From positions 62,001 to 126,000 of the forward strand of contig NZ_LMEB01000010.1 in NCBI RefSeq assembly GCF_001425945.1: a stretch of DNA of 64,000 nt, written 5' to 3'. Source of the stretch: Brevundimonas sp. Root1279. Lineage in GTDB: Bacteria > Pseudomonadota > Alphaproteobacteria > Caulobacterales > Caulobacteraceae. Of the stretch, positions 50,560-60,127 are shown one piece after another. Position 1 is the stretch's first letter. Each line of letters begins with the position of its first letter. The position numbers and the translations under genes are program-made. The notes beneath the pieces were generated by a model that saw nothing but the letters and a program-made list of their open reading frames with translations, did no database searches and was not told where the DNA came from.

Positions 50560-51521
50560 AGCGCCTGCTGCTCATCGCCGTCGCCCTGCTCACCGTCGCC
50601 GCAACCGCCGTCCGCGCCGAGACGCCGGTGGAGAGGCACGGCCAACTGCGCGTCGAAGGCGGTCGCGTCATCGACCAGCACGGCGCCCCTGTGACCCTGC
50701 GGGGCATGTCCCTGTTCTGGAGCCAGTGGGCGCCGAAATTCTACAATGCCGAAACGGTCGACTGGCTCGCCGATGACTGGCAGGTCACCGTCGTCCGCGC
50801 GGCGATCGCCGTCCCGTCGGGCGGCTATCTCGAACATCCCGAGCGCGAGACGGCCAAGGCCGAGGCGGTGATCGAGGCTGCCATCGATGCAGGGATCTAC
50901 GTCATCGTCGACTGGCACGCCCACGAGCCGGAACCCGAGGCGGCGGCGCGCTTCTTCGCCCACATCGCCGCCAAATACGGCGACCGGCCCAACGTCATCT
51001 ACGAGACCTGGAACGAGCCGCTGGACACGCACGGCTGGGCCGAGGTGGTGAAGCCCTTCCACCTGGCCGTCATCCTCCGGATTCGCGCCCTCGATCCAGA
51101 CAATCTGATCGTCGCTGGAACACCCACCTGGTCGCAGGACGTCGATATCGCCGCGGCTGATCCCCTGCCCTTCTCGAACCTGGCCTACACCCTGCATTTC
51201 TATGCCGGCTCCCACCGACAGGAGCTCCGCGACAAGGCCGAGCGCGCCATGGACCTGGGCGCGGCCTTGTTCGTCACCGAATGGGGCACGACGCCGGCGA
51301 CTGGCGACGGGCCGATGGACCTGGCCGAGACCCGGCTGTGGTGGGACTTCATGGAGGCGCGTGGTCTGAGCCACCTGAACTGGTCGATCACCGACAAGGC
51401 CGAGGGCTCGGCGGCGCTGGAGCCTGGCGCGTCCGGGCGTGGCGGTTGGGGGGAAAACCAGCTGACGCCGTCCGGCCGACTGCTGCGCGACCGGCTGCGC
51501 GAAATGAACCTGACGCCCTAG
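50556..51521 (+). CDS. Secreted GH5 endoglucanase-type glycosidase
   Basis: A 321-residue glycoside hydrolase of family 5. A signal peptide covers about 1-21 (VRA-ETP). Catalytic residues are Glu154, the acid/base, in ETWNEPLD and Glu242, the nucleophile, in FVTEWGTT; GMSLFWSQW, VVRAAIA and IVDWHAH complete the TIM-barrel pattern of the cellulase branch. The ATG overlaps the cupin stop, so the two are co-translated. It converges on the MFS gene with a 4-base overlap. It likely cleaves a beta-1,4-linked glucan or mannan in the periplasm or outside the cell, feeding the TonB receptor and the GH3 enzyme. The exact glycan is unknown. Confidence 0.9.
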   Translation: MKRLLLIAVALLTVAATAVRAETPVERHGQLRVEGGRVIDQHGAPVTLRGMSLFWSQWAPKFYNAETVDWLADDWQVTVVRAAIAVPSGGYLEHPERETAKAEAVIEAAIDAGIYVIVDWHAHEPEPEAAARFFAHIAAKYGDRPNVIYETWNEPLDTHGWAEVVKPFHLAVILRIRALDPDNLIVAGTPTWSQDVDIAAADPLPFSNLAYTLHFYAGSHRQELRDKAERAMDLGAALFVTEWGTTPATGDGPMDLAETRLWWDFMEARGLSHLNWSITDKAEGSAALEPGASGRGGWGENQLTPSGRLLRDRLREMNLTP

Positions 51522-52768
51522 GCGACCCGGCGGATCCTGAGCACGACCAGTCCGCCGGCCGCAGCGAAGGCGGTCGAGACGGCGAAGACCCAGGCCAGGT
51601 CCCGACCCAGAACCGTAAGCACCACGAGGCCGATCAGCGGCGCGATCACCTGGGGCACGGTGATTGCGATGTTCATCAGGCCGAGATCGCGTCCCGTCGC
51701 AGCTGGATCGGGCAGCACCTCGGCGACCAGGGCGATGTCAACGGTCGAGAACAGACCCAACCCTGCCCCGAAGACAATCTGGGCCAGCATGGGCGTCGGC
51801 CACTGCGGGGCCAGGGCCATGAGGGCCGCCCCCAGCGCCATGACCAGGCCGCCGGCGGTGACCAGCAGCCGGCGCTTGCCCACCCGGTCCGACAGCAGCC
51901 CGCCCGCCAGGCCGGCGACCAGGGAGGCCACTGTCGCCGAGGCCATCAGCCACCCCAAGATGGTCTCGGGGGACCCGGGCGCAGGACGCCCGCCGAAGTC
52001 GATCGAACCCTGCACATAGAACAGCAGATAGATGACGTTCAGGGTGATGGTGACCTGCACCAGCATCCGCGACACGAAGGCGATGAGGAAGTCGTGGTCC
52101 AGCAGAGCCGCGAGCGACAGCTGGGCCTTCGGCCGCGACGCCTGAACGGGCGCGACCGGCTCGCGACAGACCAGGGCGAAGGGCAGGATCATCAACGGCA
52201 CGGCCAGGGCGGCCACGGCGAAGCGAGCGCCCAGGTCCGTCACCAGCATGGCTACGACGAAGGCCGAGAACAGGTTGGACGCCGGCAGCGCCAATCCTTG
52301 CAGCGCCGAAACCAGGCCCTTCTGACGCCCCGGCACCACATCGGGCAGGACCGCATTCAGGGGGGCGAACATGACGTTGATCGCCACCTGCAACACGATC
52401 ATGGCGAGGATCAATCCCAGGCGATCAGCCGCGGCGTAGACCAGGCCGTGCCCGACCGCGACGGCCAGGGCGCCCCCCACGATCCAGGGACGACGACGGC
52501 CGAAACGACCACGGGTGGCATCGCTCAGCGCCCCAACCGCCAGATTGGCGATCGCCGCCGCCAAGGCGCCCCAGAGAGTGACCTGGCTCAGCAGGACCGC
52601 CTTGCCCGCTGGGTCGACTGCTTCGGCCTTCAGCGGCAGCAGCACATTCAGCAGGGGCATGAAGCTGATGAAGGCCCCGACCTGGGCCAGGGTGTAGGTC
52701 GCCACGAAGCCGGCGCCGACCGCGCGGCCCGGCGGCTCGTGAATCCTGACGTCTTCGATCACCCCCAT
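51518..52768 (-). CDS. MFS sugar transporter (GPH/SucP-like)
   Basis: A 416-residue inner-membrane transporter with 12 predicted helices. The loop between helices 2 and 3 reads GALSDATRGRFGRRRPWI, the pattern of glycoside-pentoside-hexuronide and sucrose-type symporters; the equivalent loop of the second half is GGLLSDRVGKRRLL. ATG 52768 is chosen; a TTG two codons earlier is possible. It lies between GH5 (convergent) and GH3 (54 bases upstream on the same strand), so it is probably cotranscribed with GH3 and takes up the mono- or disaccharides released. Confidence 0.85.
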   Translation of the reverse strand: MGVIEDVRIHEPPGRAVGAGFVATYTLAQVGAFISFMPLLNVLLPLKAEAVDPAGKAVLLSQVTLWGALAAAIANLAVGALSDATRGRFGRRRPWIVGGALAVAVGHGLVYAAADRLGLILAMIVLQVAINVMFAPLNAVLPDVVPGRQKGLVSALQGLALPASNLFSAFVVAMLVTDLGARFAVAALAVPLMILPFALVCREPVAPVQASRPKAQLSLAALLDHDFLIAFVSRMLVQVTITLNVIYLLFYVQGSIDFGGRPAPGSPETILGWLMASATVASLVAGLAGGLLSDRVGKRRLLVTAGGLVMALGAALMALAPQWPTPMLAQIVFGAGLGLFSTVDIALVAEVLPDPAATGRDLGLMNIAITVPQVIAPLIGLVVLTVLGRDLAWVFAVSTAFAAAGGLVVLRIRRVA

Positions 52769-52821
52769 GTCCAAGGTGTCGCCGGAGCGACGCCTTGGTG
52801 CAAGCGTTCAGACGACCCGGC

Positions 52822-55329
52822 TCAGGTCGCCGGGCAGACGGCGTCGCCCTCGTTCGAGGCCAACTCGATTTCAGACACCGAGACGGTGAAGGCGCCGCTC
52901 GACTCAAGCTCGAACGGCCGCTCGACCGCCGCCAGGTCCGCGCCGCGCGCGCCGAAGCACGACAGGCGCACCTTGAGCGTCCGCCACTCTCCAATCGGCG
53001 CGGTGCGGAAAGCGTCAGTCAGGTCGACGGCGCCGCGACCGCCACCCTGCCCGGAGGCCAGGGTCACCCGTCCCTGAGGCGAGGCGTCGACGCGGTAGCG
53101 GAAGGCTAGGGCCATTTCGCCGTTCGACTGGCGCGACAGGTCGACTGGTCCCCCCCAGATCAGGGCCCGCTGCCCTTCCCCGCCGGTGAAGGCGAAGCGC
53201 CGGGCACTCTCCTGCGCCAAGTCGTCGACGACCGTCAGGGTCACGCCGCCGCGCGGGCTGGCGACCGACTTCTCGGCCCCGACCCGGGTCTGGCCGCCGG
53301 AATCTTCCAGCGCCAGGGACCACGGCGACACGATGCGGCCGTCGATGAAGTAGGCGGTCAGGCTGGAGGCGGCTCCCGCGACGCCACTATCCTCCGACAG
53401 CGCCCCGACCGCGGCGGGACGGGCGTAGCTCAGGCCGTAGCCATAGGCGAACTGCGGGTCATAGCCAGGCTGGCCGCGGTTCAGCGGCGCCCCGGCCGCG
53501 TCTTTCGGCCAAGAGAAGCCGAGCTTCCCAGAAAAGTCATGGCGCGGACGGCCCTGCCCGTCGCTGATCAGGACATCGGCCAGGCCGCCGCCCTCCGATC
53601 CCGGCAGCCAAGCCGCGACGAAGGCGTCCGAGGCGTTGATCTCGGGATTGGTCCACATCGGCCGCCCGGACAGGAAGACCGACACCGTCGGGACGCCCGC
53701 AGCCTGCAGCCGCTTGAGAACGGCCAGCGGCTCCTCCGGCTTGAAGTCCAGGTCTTCGATGTCGCCCTGGAACTCGGCGTAGGGCGTCTCGCCGAAAACG
53801 ACGATGGCCACGTCCGGCTTATCTTCGAAGGTCCCGTCGGCGCTGAGCGTCGCCGTGCCGCCGCCGGCGCGCACCGCCTCCTCGATGCCGCCCCAGATCG
53901 ACTGGGCGTTGGGGAAGTCGGCGTTGGTGTTGCCCACGCCCTGCCAGGTCAGGGTCCAGCCGCCGGCGGCCTGGCCGATGTCGTCAGCGGCCGTCCCGGC
54001 CACCAGCACGCGGGCGCCCGGGCGGATCGGCAGCACGCCGTCCTCGTTCTTGATCAGCACCAGCGACTTGCGCACCGCCTCGCGGGCCAGGGCGCGGTGC
54101 TCGGGCGAGCCCAGCACCTCCAGCCGCCCCTCGACCGGACGCTCTTCGCGGAACACGCCGGTCTTCACCTTGGCGCGCAGGATGCGGCGAACAGCTTCGT
54201 CGAGCCGCGCTTCGGAGATCTCGCCCGAACGCGCCTGGGCCAGGGTGTTGTCGTACAGCGCCTTCCAGCTGTCCGGCGCCATGAACATGTCGATGCCGGC
54301 GTTGAAGGCTTGGGGGCAGCTCTCGTTCGAGCAGCCCGGAATCTGGCCGTGTGCGTTCCAGTCCGAGACCACGAAGCCGTCAAAACCCAGCGGCCCGTGC
54401 AGCACGTCGCGCAGGATGGTCTCGTTGGCCGAATGTTTGACTCCGTTCCAGCTCGAGAAGCTGGCCATGATCGACAGCACCCCGGCGTCGATCGCCTGGG
54501 TGTAGCCGCTCAGGTGGATGTTCACGAGGTCCTGTTCCGAGCCGATGAAATCGCCTTGGTCGCGACCCCGATCGGTGCCGCCGTCGGCCAGATAGTGTTT
54601 GGCGGAGCCGGCGATACGGCCCGGAGCCATCGGCTCGGTCGTCAGCGCGCCCTGCAGGCCCAGGGTCATTGGCCCGGCGTAGCTGCGGGCCACCTCAGGG
54701 TCCTCGGCGTAGCCCTCATAGGCGCGGCCCCACCGATCGTCGCGAGGCACAGCCAAGGTCGGGCCGAAGGTCCAGTCGGCGCCGGTGGCCGCCACCTCCA
54801 ACGCCGTCGCCTCACCGATGCGGCGGATCAGGTCGGGGTCGCGCGCCGCGCCCAGGCCGACGTTGTGCGGGAACAGGGTCGCCCCGACGATATTGTTGTG
54901 GCCGTGCACGGCGTCGATGCCGAAGATCAGCGGCACGGCGGTCCCGCCGCGCTTCGCGTTCGCTTCGCGATAGGCCCGCGCCAGGTCGACCCAGGCCTGG
55001 GCCGCGGCCCGCTCATCTCCACCCGGCGAGGAGTTCCCCCCGGCGAGGATCGAGCCCAGCGGATAGGTCAGCAGGTCCTGGGGCGTGACTGAGGAGATAT
55101 CGCCCTGGATCACCTGGCCGACCTTCTCCTCCAGCGTCATCCGGCTCATCAGTTCTGTGACGAAGGCCTCGGTGCGCGCGTCGCTCATCGCGTCGGGCGA
55201 AGCGGCGTGCGGCCAATTGGTCGGATGCGCCCGCGCAGCGTCAGCGACGGGGACATCGGCGGGGGCCTGGGCCCAGGCGGGGCTGCTGATGGCGAGCGCC
55301 AGGGCGATCAGTGAGACGGGGCTTCGCAT
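52822..55329 (-). CDS. Secreted GH3 beta-glucosidase (ExoP-like)
   Basis: An 835-residue glycoside hydrolase family 3 enzyme with a signal peptide (about 1-20, AWA-QAP). It has the TIM barrel with nucleophile Asp323 in FVVSDWNAHG, KHYLADGGTDRGRDQG, the alpha/beta sandwich with KNEDGVLPIRPGARVLVAG, and a C-terminal beta domain (RxFAFTGGEGQRALIWGG...DLTDAF) as in exo-1,3/1,4-glucanases of the ExoP group. A GAGG site precedes the ATG. The palindrome TGACAGCGCTGTCA lies 77 bases upstream, and the LacI gene ends inside it. It probably trims glucosyl ends from oligosaccharides in the periplasm. Confidence 0.92.
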   Translation of the reverse strand: MRSPVSLIALALAISSPAWAQAPADVPVADAARAHPTNWPHAASPDAMSDARTEAFVTELMSRMTLEEKVGQVIQGDISSVTPQDLLTYPLGSILAGGNSSPGGDERAAAQAWVDLARAYREANAKRGGTAVPLIFGIDAVHGHNNIVGATLFPHNVGLGAARDPDLIRRIGEATALEVAATGADWTFGPTLAVPRDDRWGRAYEGYAEDPEVARSYAGPMTLGLQGALTTEPMAPGRIAGSAKHYLADGGTDRGRDQGDFIGSEQDLVNIHLSGYTQAIDAGVLSIMASFSSWNGVKHSANETILRDVLHGPLGFDGFVVSDWNAHGQIPGCSNESCPQAFNAGIDMFMAPDSWKALYDNTLAQARSGEISEARLDEAVRRILRAKVKTGVFREERPVEGRLEVLGSPEHRALAREAVRKSLVLIKNEDGVLPIRPGARVLVAGTAADDIGQAAGGWTLTWQGVGNTNADFPNAQSIWGGIEEAVRAGGGTATLSADGTFEDKPDVAIVVFGETPYAEFQGDIEDLDFKPEEPLAVLKRLQAAGVPTVSVFLSGRPMWTNPEINASDAFVAAWLPGSEGGGLADVLISDGQGRPRHDFSGKLGFSWPKDAAGAPLNRGQPGYDPQFAYGYGLSYARPAAVGALSEDSGVAGAASSLTAYFIDGRIVSPWSLALEDSGGQTRVGAEKSVASPRGGVTLTVVDDLAQESARRFAFTGGEGQRALIWGGPVDLSRQSNGEMALAFRYRVDASPQGRVTLASGQGGGRGAVDLTDAFRTAPIGEWRTLKVRLSCFGARGADLAAVERPFELESSGAFTVSVSEIELASNEGDAVCPAT

Positions 55330-55405
55330 CGGGGACCTCAGGGGCGGACCGCGACGACAGCGCCGCGAAGATTTAAACCAGTCGGAAGCGAACTGTCCTC
55401 GGCGC

Positions 55406-55419
55406 TGACAGCGCTGTCA
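55406..55419. promoter_or_regulatory. Putative LacI operator upstream of GH3 gene (perfect palindrome)
   Basis: TGACAGCGCTGTCA is a perfect 14-bp palindrome with the central CG typical of LacI-family sites. It lies in the 87-base gap before the GH3 start and overlaps the stop codon of the LacI gene. Confidence 0.8.
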
Positions 55420-56478
55420 AGCATCCCGAGGAGGCGGGGCGGTCGAGCCCCGCACGATCAGGGAATAGGGGGTGACGACGTCGGTTCGCTCCCCCTCGGA
55501 GCCCATGGCGGCGCGCAGCATCGGCACCAGCCGACGCGCCGCGGCGGCGGCCATCTCGGCCACGGGCTGGCGGACCGTGGTCAGCGGCGGCGTGCTGAAA
55601 ACGGCGCTGGGCGTATCGTCGAAACCGGCGACCGACAGGTCCTCCGGCGTCTTCAGCCCGACGCTCGCCGCCGCCTGCAGCACGCCCAGGGCCATATCGT
55701 CGTTGGCCGCGAAGATGGCGGTCGGACGCACCGCCGCGCCGAGCAGTTCGCCGGCCGCGCGCAGGCCCGATTCGAAGGTGAAGTCGCCTTCCGCCACCGC
55801 CTCGGCCGACGGCGCGAGCCCGTGGTCGCGCAGCGCCTTTTCGAACCCCTCGCGCCGCAGCTTGCTGGCCGCGTAGGGCCGTGGACCCGAGACGTGCGCC
55901 AATCGCTGGTGGCCGAGACCGATCAGGTGGGTCGTGACGTCATAAGCGGCCTGCCGCTCATCCATGCGTACGCAGATGCCGCGGCCGAGATCCTGCTCGG
56001 GGCTGATGCGGGCGAAGGCCACCCCGGCCTCCTCCAGCACGTCCAGAACCACGGGGTGGTCCGAGTTCGGCGGCGTCAGCAGCACCCCGTCCGGCCGTAT
56101 CGCCGACAGCAGGGAGGACAAATCGCGCCGCAGGTTGGCCGAGCCGTGATCCACCAGCTCCACCATCAAATGATAGTCGGCCTGGCGGCACTCCATCAGC
56201 GCCCCAAGCTCCAGCCGACTGAGGTAGTCGTTGCCGCGCCCGCTGCGCCAGTGCTCGATGGTCAGCTCGGCGTCGACCAGGGCGGCGATGATCGAGGACG
56301 AGGAGCCGGCCAGAGATCGCGCCGACAGGCTGCGCCGATAGCCGAGCTCGGCGACGGCGGCGTTGACCTTGTCACGCAGGATCGGGCTGACGTTGGGCTC
56401 GCCATTGACGACGCGCGACACGGACTTGATCGATACGCCGGCGCGCGCCGCCACGTCATAGATCGTCACCCCGGCCAT
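55417..56478 (-). CDS. LacI-family transcriptional regulator of the glycoside locus
   Basis: A 353-residue repressor. The N-terminal helix-turn-helix is TIYDVAARAGVSIKSVSRVVNGEPNVSP with hinge GYRRSLSARSLAG; the rest is a periplasmic-binding-like sugar sensor (PDGVLLTPPNSD, GHQRLAHVSGP, AIFAANDDMALGVLQAA, LSVAGFDDTPSAVFSTPPLTTVRQP). A G-rich AGGCAGG site precedes the ATG. Its own upstream region has an inverted CCTGTC-CT-GACAGG element (56499-56512). The stop codon lies inside the operator of the GH3 gene. The effector is probably a sugar released by the locus enzymes. Confidence 0.92.
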   Translation of the reverse strand: MAGVTIYDVAARAGVSIKSVSRVVNGEPNVSPILRDKVNAAVAELGYRRSLSARSLAGSSSSIIAALVDAELTIEHWRSGRGNDYLSRLELGALMECRQADYHLMVELVDHGSANLRRDLSSLLSAIRPDGVLLTPPNSDHPVVLDVLEEAGVAFARISPEQDLGRGICVRMDERQAAYDVTTHLIGLGHQRLAHVSGPRPYAASKLRREGFEKALRDHGLAPSAEAVAEGDFTFESGLRAAGELLGAAVRPTAIFAANDDMALGVLQAAASVGLKTPEDLSVAGFDDTPSAVFSTPPLTTVRQPVAEMAAAAARRLVPMLRAAMGSEGERTDVVTPYSLIVRGSTAPPPRDA

Positions 56479-56498
56479 GCTCGCCTGCCTTTCCTGAC

Positions 56499-56512
56499 CC
56501 TGTCCTGACAGG
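56499..56512. promoter_or_regulatory. CCTGTC-CT-GACAGG inverted repeat upstream of LacI gene
   Basis: Six-base arms around CT, 21 bases before the LacI start. The half-site is the same GACAG as in the operator but in the opposite order, so it may be a weak auto-regulatory site. Confidence 0.4.
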
Positions 56513-56569
56513 CGCGGCGCACGATGGCAACCGCCCCGCTTATGCCCCCGCTGGACTTGAGTTCTGGAT

Positions 56570-56587
56570 TATTTTAGGCTTGAAATA
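56570..56587. promoter_or_regulatory. Putative MarR operator at the start of the aromatic operon
   Basis: TATTTTA-GGCT-TGAAATA, 7-base arms with one mismatch, AT-rich and of MarR-site length, ending on the first base of the operon's start codon. The operon encodes its own MarR protein. Confidence 0.5.
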
Positions 56588-58875
56588 TGTCATCGCGGGA
56601 AGCTGTTCAGAGCATCGCCGTCGTGGGCGCCGGACCCGGCGGCCTGTACCTCGCCATATCGCTGAAGCTGCGCGACCCGTCGCTGTCCGTGACGGTCTAC
56701 GAGCGCAACAAGGCGGACGACACTTTCGGCTGGGGCGTAGTCTTCTCCGACCAGACCCTGGCCAATCTGAAGGCCAACGATCCCGAGACCGCGGCGATCA
56801 TCGAAGCCGCCTTCGTCCACTGGGACGACATCGACGTCCACATCCACGGCCAAACCATCCGCTCCGGCGGCCATGGCTTCGCCGGCGTCGGCCGCAAGCG
56901 GCTGCTGAACATCCTCCAGGACCGCGCCCGCTCGCTCGGGGTCGAACTGCAGTTCGAGGCCGAGATCGAGGACGCCCGCGCCCTCCCCGCCGACATCGTC
57001 GTCGCCGCCGACGGCCTGAACAGCCGGGTGCGCAGCGGCGATCCGGAAACCTTCGGCGTCGATGTCGACGTGCGCTCGAACAAATACATCTGGCTGGGCA
57101 CGACCCAGGCCTTCGACGCCTTCACCTTCGCCTTCGTCGAGACGCCGCACGGCTGGATTTGGGCCCACGCCTACCAGTTCGAGCCGGGCGCCTCGACCTT
57201 CATCGTCGAATGCACCGAGGCCACCTGGCGCGGTCTCGGCTTCGACGAGATGGATACCGACCAGACCTGCCGCACGGCCGAGGCCCTGTTCGCCGACTGG
57301 CTCGGCGGCCATGCGCTGATGAGCAATGCGCGCCACCTGCGCGGCTCGGCCTGGCTGAACTTCCCGCGCGTGGCCTGCGCCAACTGGCGCGACGGCAAGG
57401 TCGTCCTGCTCGGCGACGCCGCCCACACCGCCCATTTCTCGATCGGCTCGGGCACCAAGCTGGCCTTCGAGGACGCCATCCGCCTGGCCGACGCCCTGAC
57501 CGGCGATGGCGACCTCGAGCGCTACGAGGCCGAGCGTCGCATCGAGGTCCTCAAGCTGCAAAGCGCCGCGAGGAATTCGACCGAATGGTTTGAAAACCTT
57601 GAGCGTTACGTGGGTCTCGCCCCCATTCAGTTCGCCTACAGCCTGCTGACCCGCAGCCAGCGAGTCAGCCACGAGAACCTGCGCCTGCGCGACAACGCCT
57701 TCCTCACCGGCGTCGAGAAATGGTTCGCCGAGGCCGCCGGCGCGCCGCCGTCCAAGGCTCCGCCGCCGCCGATGTTCGCGCCCCTTCGCCTGCGTGGCCT
57801 GACCCTCCCGAACCGCGTCGTGGTCTCGCCCATGTGCATGTACTCGGCCGAGGACGGCACGGTCGGCGACTTTCACCTGGTGCATCTGGGCGGGCGCGCC
57901 CTCGGCGGCGCGGGCCTGGTCTTCACCGAGATGACCGACGTCTCGGCCGACGGCCGCATCACCCACGGCTGCGCCGGCATGTACCGGCTCGAGCACCGCG
58001 ACGCCTGGAAGCGGATCGTCGACTTCGTCCACATCCAAGGTTCGCGCATCGCCATTCAGCTGGCCCACGCAGGCCGCAAGGGATCGGTCGAGCGGCCTTG
58101 GGGCGAGCGCGCCGATCAACCATTGATTCAGGACGGCTGGCCGCTGATCGCCCCCTCTCCCATCCCCTGGACCGAGGACGATCAGGCGCCCCGCGAGATG
58201 ACCCGCGCCGACATGGACCGCGTTATCGCCGACTTCGTGCAGGCCACGCGCTGGGCCGATGAGGCGGGCTTCGATCTGGTCGAGCTCCACTGCGCTCACG
58301 GCTATCTGCTGTCGTCCTTCCTGACCCCGGTCTCGAACCACCGCACGGACGAATACGGCGGCCCGATCGAGAACCGCCTGCGCTTCCCGCTGGAAGTCTT
58401 CCGCGCCATGCGCGCCGTCTGGCCGGACGACAAGCCGATGTCCGTCCGCCTATCCGCGACCGACTGGGTTGACGAGGGCCTGAGCCCCGACGAGTCCGTC
58501 GTCATCGCCCGCGCCTTCGCCGAGGCCGGCTGCGACCTGATCGACGTCTCCGCCGGCCAGACCACCCCGAACGGCACGCCGGTTTACGGCCGCATGTTCC
58601 AGACCCCGCTCAGCGACCGCATCCGCAACGAGGCGGGCGTGGTCACCATGGCGGTCGGCAACATCTACGAGACCGACCACGTCAACAGCATCCTGGCCGC
58701 GGGCCGCGCCGACCTGTGCGCCCTGGCCCGGCCGCATCTGGCCGACCCGAACTGGAGCCTGCGGGCCGCCGCCGAACTCGGCTGGCGCGGCATCCAGCCT
58801 CCGATCCAGTACCGCGCCGGCTTCGCCCAGCTGGCCCGCAATCTCGAGAAGCAACAGCAGGCGGGACCGGTATGA
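56587..58875 (+). CDS. 2-aminobenzoyl-CoA monooxygenase/reductase-like fusion protein
   Basis: A 762-residue two-domain flavoenzyme. Residues 1 to about 385 form a PHBH-type FAD monooxygenase (GAGPGG at 14-19, DG region, [22 protein letters not shown] near 276). After a proline linker (SKAPPPP), about 395-755 form an old-yellow-enzyme FMN domain ([58 protein letters not shown]). This fusion matches the known bifunctional enzyme that hydroxylates and then reduces the ring of 2-aminobenzoyl-CoA; salicylyl-CoA 5-hydroxylase is the main alternative for the first half. It opens a seven-gene operon of CoA-ester enzymes and overlaps the next gene by 4 bases. No strong ribosome site is seen. Confidence 0.88.
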   Translation: MSSREAVQSIAVVGAGPGGLYLAISLKLRDPSLSVTVYERNKADDTFGWGVVFSDQTLANLKANDPETAAIIEAAFVHWDDIDVHIHGQTIRSGGHGFAGVGRKRLLNILQDRARSLGVELQFEAEIEDARALPADIVVAADGLNSRVRSGDPETFGVDVDVRSNKYIWLGTTQAFDAFTFAFVETPHGWIWAHAYQFEPGASTFIVECTEATWRGLGFDEMDTDQTCRTAEALFADWLGGHALMSNARHLRGSAWLNFPRVACANWRDGKVVLLGDAAHTAHFSIGSGTKLAFEDAIRLADALTGDGDLERYEAERRIEVLKLQSAARNSTEWFENLERYVGLAPIQFAYSLLTRSQRVSHENLRLRDNAFLTGVEKWFAEAAGAPPSKAPPPPMFAPLRLRGLTLPNRVVVSPMCMYSAEDGTVGDFHLVHLGGRALGGAGLVFTEMTDVSADGRITHGCAGMYRLEHRDAWKRIVDFVHIQGSRIAIQLAHAGRKGSVERPWGERADQPLIQDGWPLIAPSPIPWTEDDQAPREMTRADMDRVIADFVQATRWADEAGFDLVELHCAHGYLLSSFLTPVSNHRTDEYGGPIENRLRFPLEVFRAMRAVWPDDKPMSVRLSATDWVDEGLSPDESVVIARAFAEAGCDLIDVSAGQTTPNGTPVYGRMFQTPLSDRIRNEAGVVTMAVGNIYETDHVNSILAAGRADLCALARPHLADPNWSLRAAAELGWRGIQPPIQYRAGFAQLARNLEKQQQAGPV

Positions 58876-59636
58876 AGACGCTCGAAGGCCGCCATGCCGT
58901 GGTCACCGGCGCGGGCGGCGGCATCGGCCGCGCCACCGCCGAACTGCTCGCCCTGGCCGGCGCGCAGGTCACGCTGATCGGACGCCATGTCGGACGCCTG
59001 AACGAGACTGCCGACCGCGTCGGCGACGCGGCTTTCGCGGCTCCCGGCGACGTCACCGACCCGGACGCCCTGTCGGCCGCCATCGACGCCGGTCGCGACC
59101 ACTTCGGACCGATCGACATCCTGGTGAACAACGCCGGCGGGGCTATCTCAGCCCCCTTCCAGAAGACAGGCGCCGCCGACCTGCGCGCCATGTTGGCCCT
59201 CAACCTGGAGGCCCCCGCCGAAGCGATCCGCCTGGTGCTGGACGGCATGCTGGCGCGGCGTCACGGCCGCATCGTCAACGTCGCCTCTATCGCCGGGCTC
59301 AAGGGCCACGCCTACACGACGGCCTATTCGGCGTCGAAGCACGGCATCGTCGGCTTGACCCGCTCCCTGGCCATGGAGGTCGCCGCCAAGGGGGTCACCG
59401 TCAACGCCGTCTGCCCGGGCTTCACCGACACCGACATGGTCGCCCGGTCGGTCGAGACCATCGTCGGCAAGACCGGCCGCAGCGAGGAAGACGCCCGCGC
59501 CGCCCTCGCTAGCGGCAACCCGCAGGGCCGGCTGATCACGGCGGACGAGGTGGCAGAGACGATCGTCTGGCTGTGCGGCGACGGCGCCTCGGGGGTCAAC
59601 GGGGCCGCCATCACCATCGCCGGGGGAGAGGCATGA
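58872..59636 (+). CDS. Short-chain dehydrogenase/reductase (3-hydroxyacyl-CoA type)
   Basis: A 254-residue SDR with the cofactor loop [13 protein letters not shown] and the active-site Tyr152-x-x-x-Lys156 (YSASK) preceded by the catalytic Ser in NVASIAG. In this operon it would oxidise a hydroxyacyl-CoA made by the hydratase. Overlaps of 4 bases on both sides (ATGA) show tight coupling. Cofactor preference cannot be read with confidence. Confidence 0.9.
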   Translation: MKTLEGRHAVVTGAGGGIGRATAELLALAGAQVTLIGRHVGRLNETADRVGDAAFAAPGDVTDPDALSAAIDAGRDHFGPIDILVNNAGGAISAPFQKTGAADLRAMLALNLEAPAEAIRLVLDGMLARRHGRIVNVASIAGLKGHAYTTAYSASKHGIVGLTRSLAMEVAAKGVTVNAVCPGFTDTDMVARSVETIVGKTGRSEEDARAALASGNPQGRLITADEVAETIVWLCGDGASGVNGAAITIAGGEA

Positions 59637-60127
59637 CGCCCGGCGCGCTTCCCGACAGGCTGGGCGGCGCACCCGATGGCAAGCGGGCCCTACGGCTGTG
59701 GCTGCGCCTGCTGACCTGCTCCACAGCCATCGAACAGCGCATCTCCCAGCGGCTGCGCGACGAGTTCGGCTCCACCCTGCCCCGCTTCGACATGCTGTCG
59801 GCCCTGGACCGGGCCGGCGAGGCCGGCCTGACCATGGGCGAGGTGTCGCGCATGCTGATGGTATCCAACGGCAACGTCACCGGCCTGGCCCAGCGGCTGA
59901 AGGCCGACGGCCTGATCGAGCACATCCCCGGCGCCGACCGCCGCGTCCAGCGCGTCCGCCTGACCGCCGAAGGGCGGACGCGGTTTGACGCCATGGCCCG
60001 GGCCCACGAACGTTGGATCGAGGGCCTGTTCGCGGGCCTCTCCGACGGCGAGGCCGAGCAACTGACCACCCTGCTGGACGGCGCCAAGCGCTCGATCCAC
60101 TCCGCCGCTCAAGAGGAGAGCCACTGA
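59633..60127 (+). CDS. MarR-family regulator
   Basis: A 164-residue winged-helix regulator: [49 protein letters not shown] is a clear MarR helix-turn-helix plus wing. It lies inside the operon, overlapping both neighbours, so it should report the level of its own transcript. The inverted repeat at 56570-56587 is a candidate site. By analogy with other aromatic-degradation MarR proteins the ligand is probably an aryl-CoA thioester. Confidence 0.92.
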   Translation: MTPGALPDRLGGAPDGKRALRLWLRLLTCSTAIEQRISQRLRDEFGSTLPRFDMLSALDRAGEAGLTMGEVSRMLMVSNGNVTGLAQRLKADGLIEHIPGADRRVQRVRLTAEGRTRFDAMARAHERWIEGLFAGLSDGEAEQLTTLLDGAKRSIHSAAQEESH

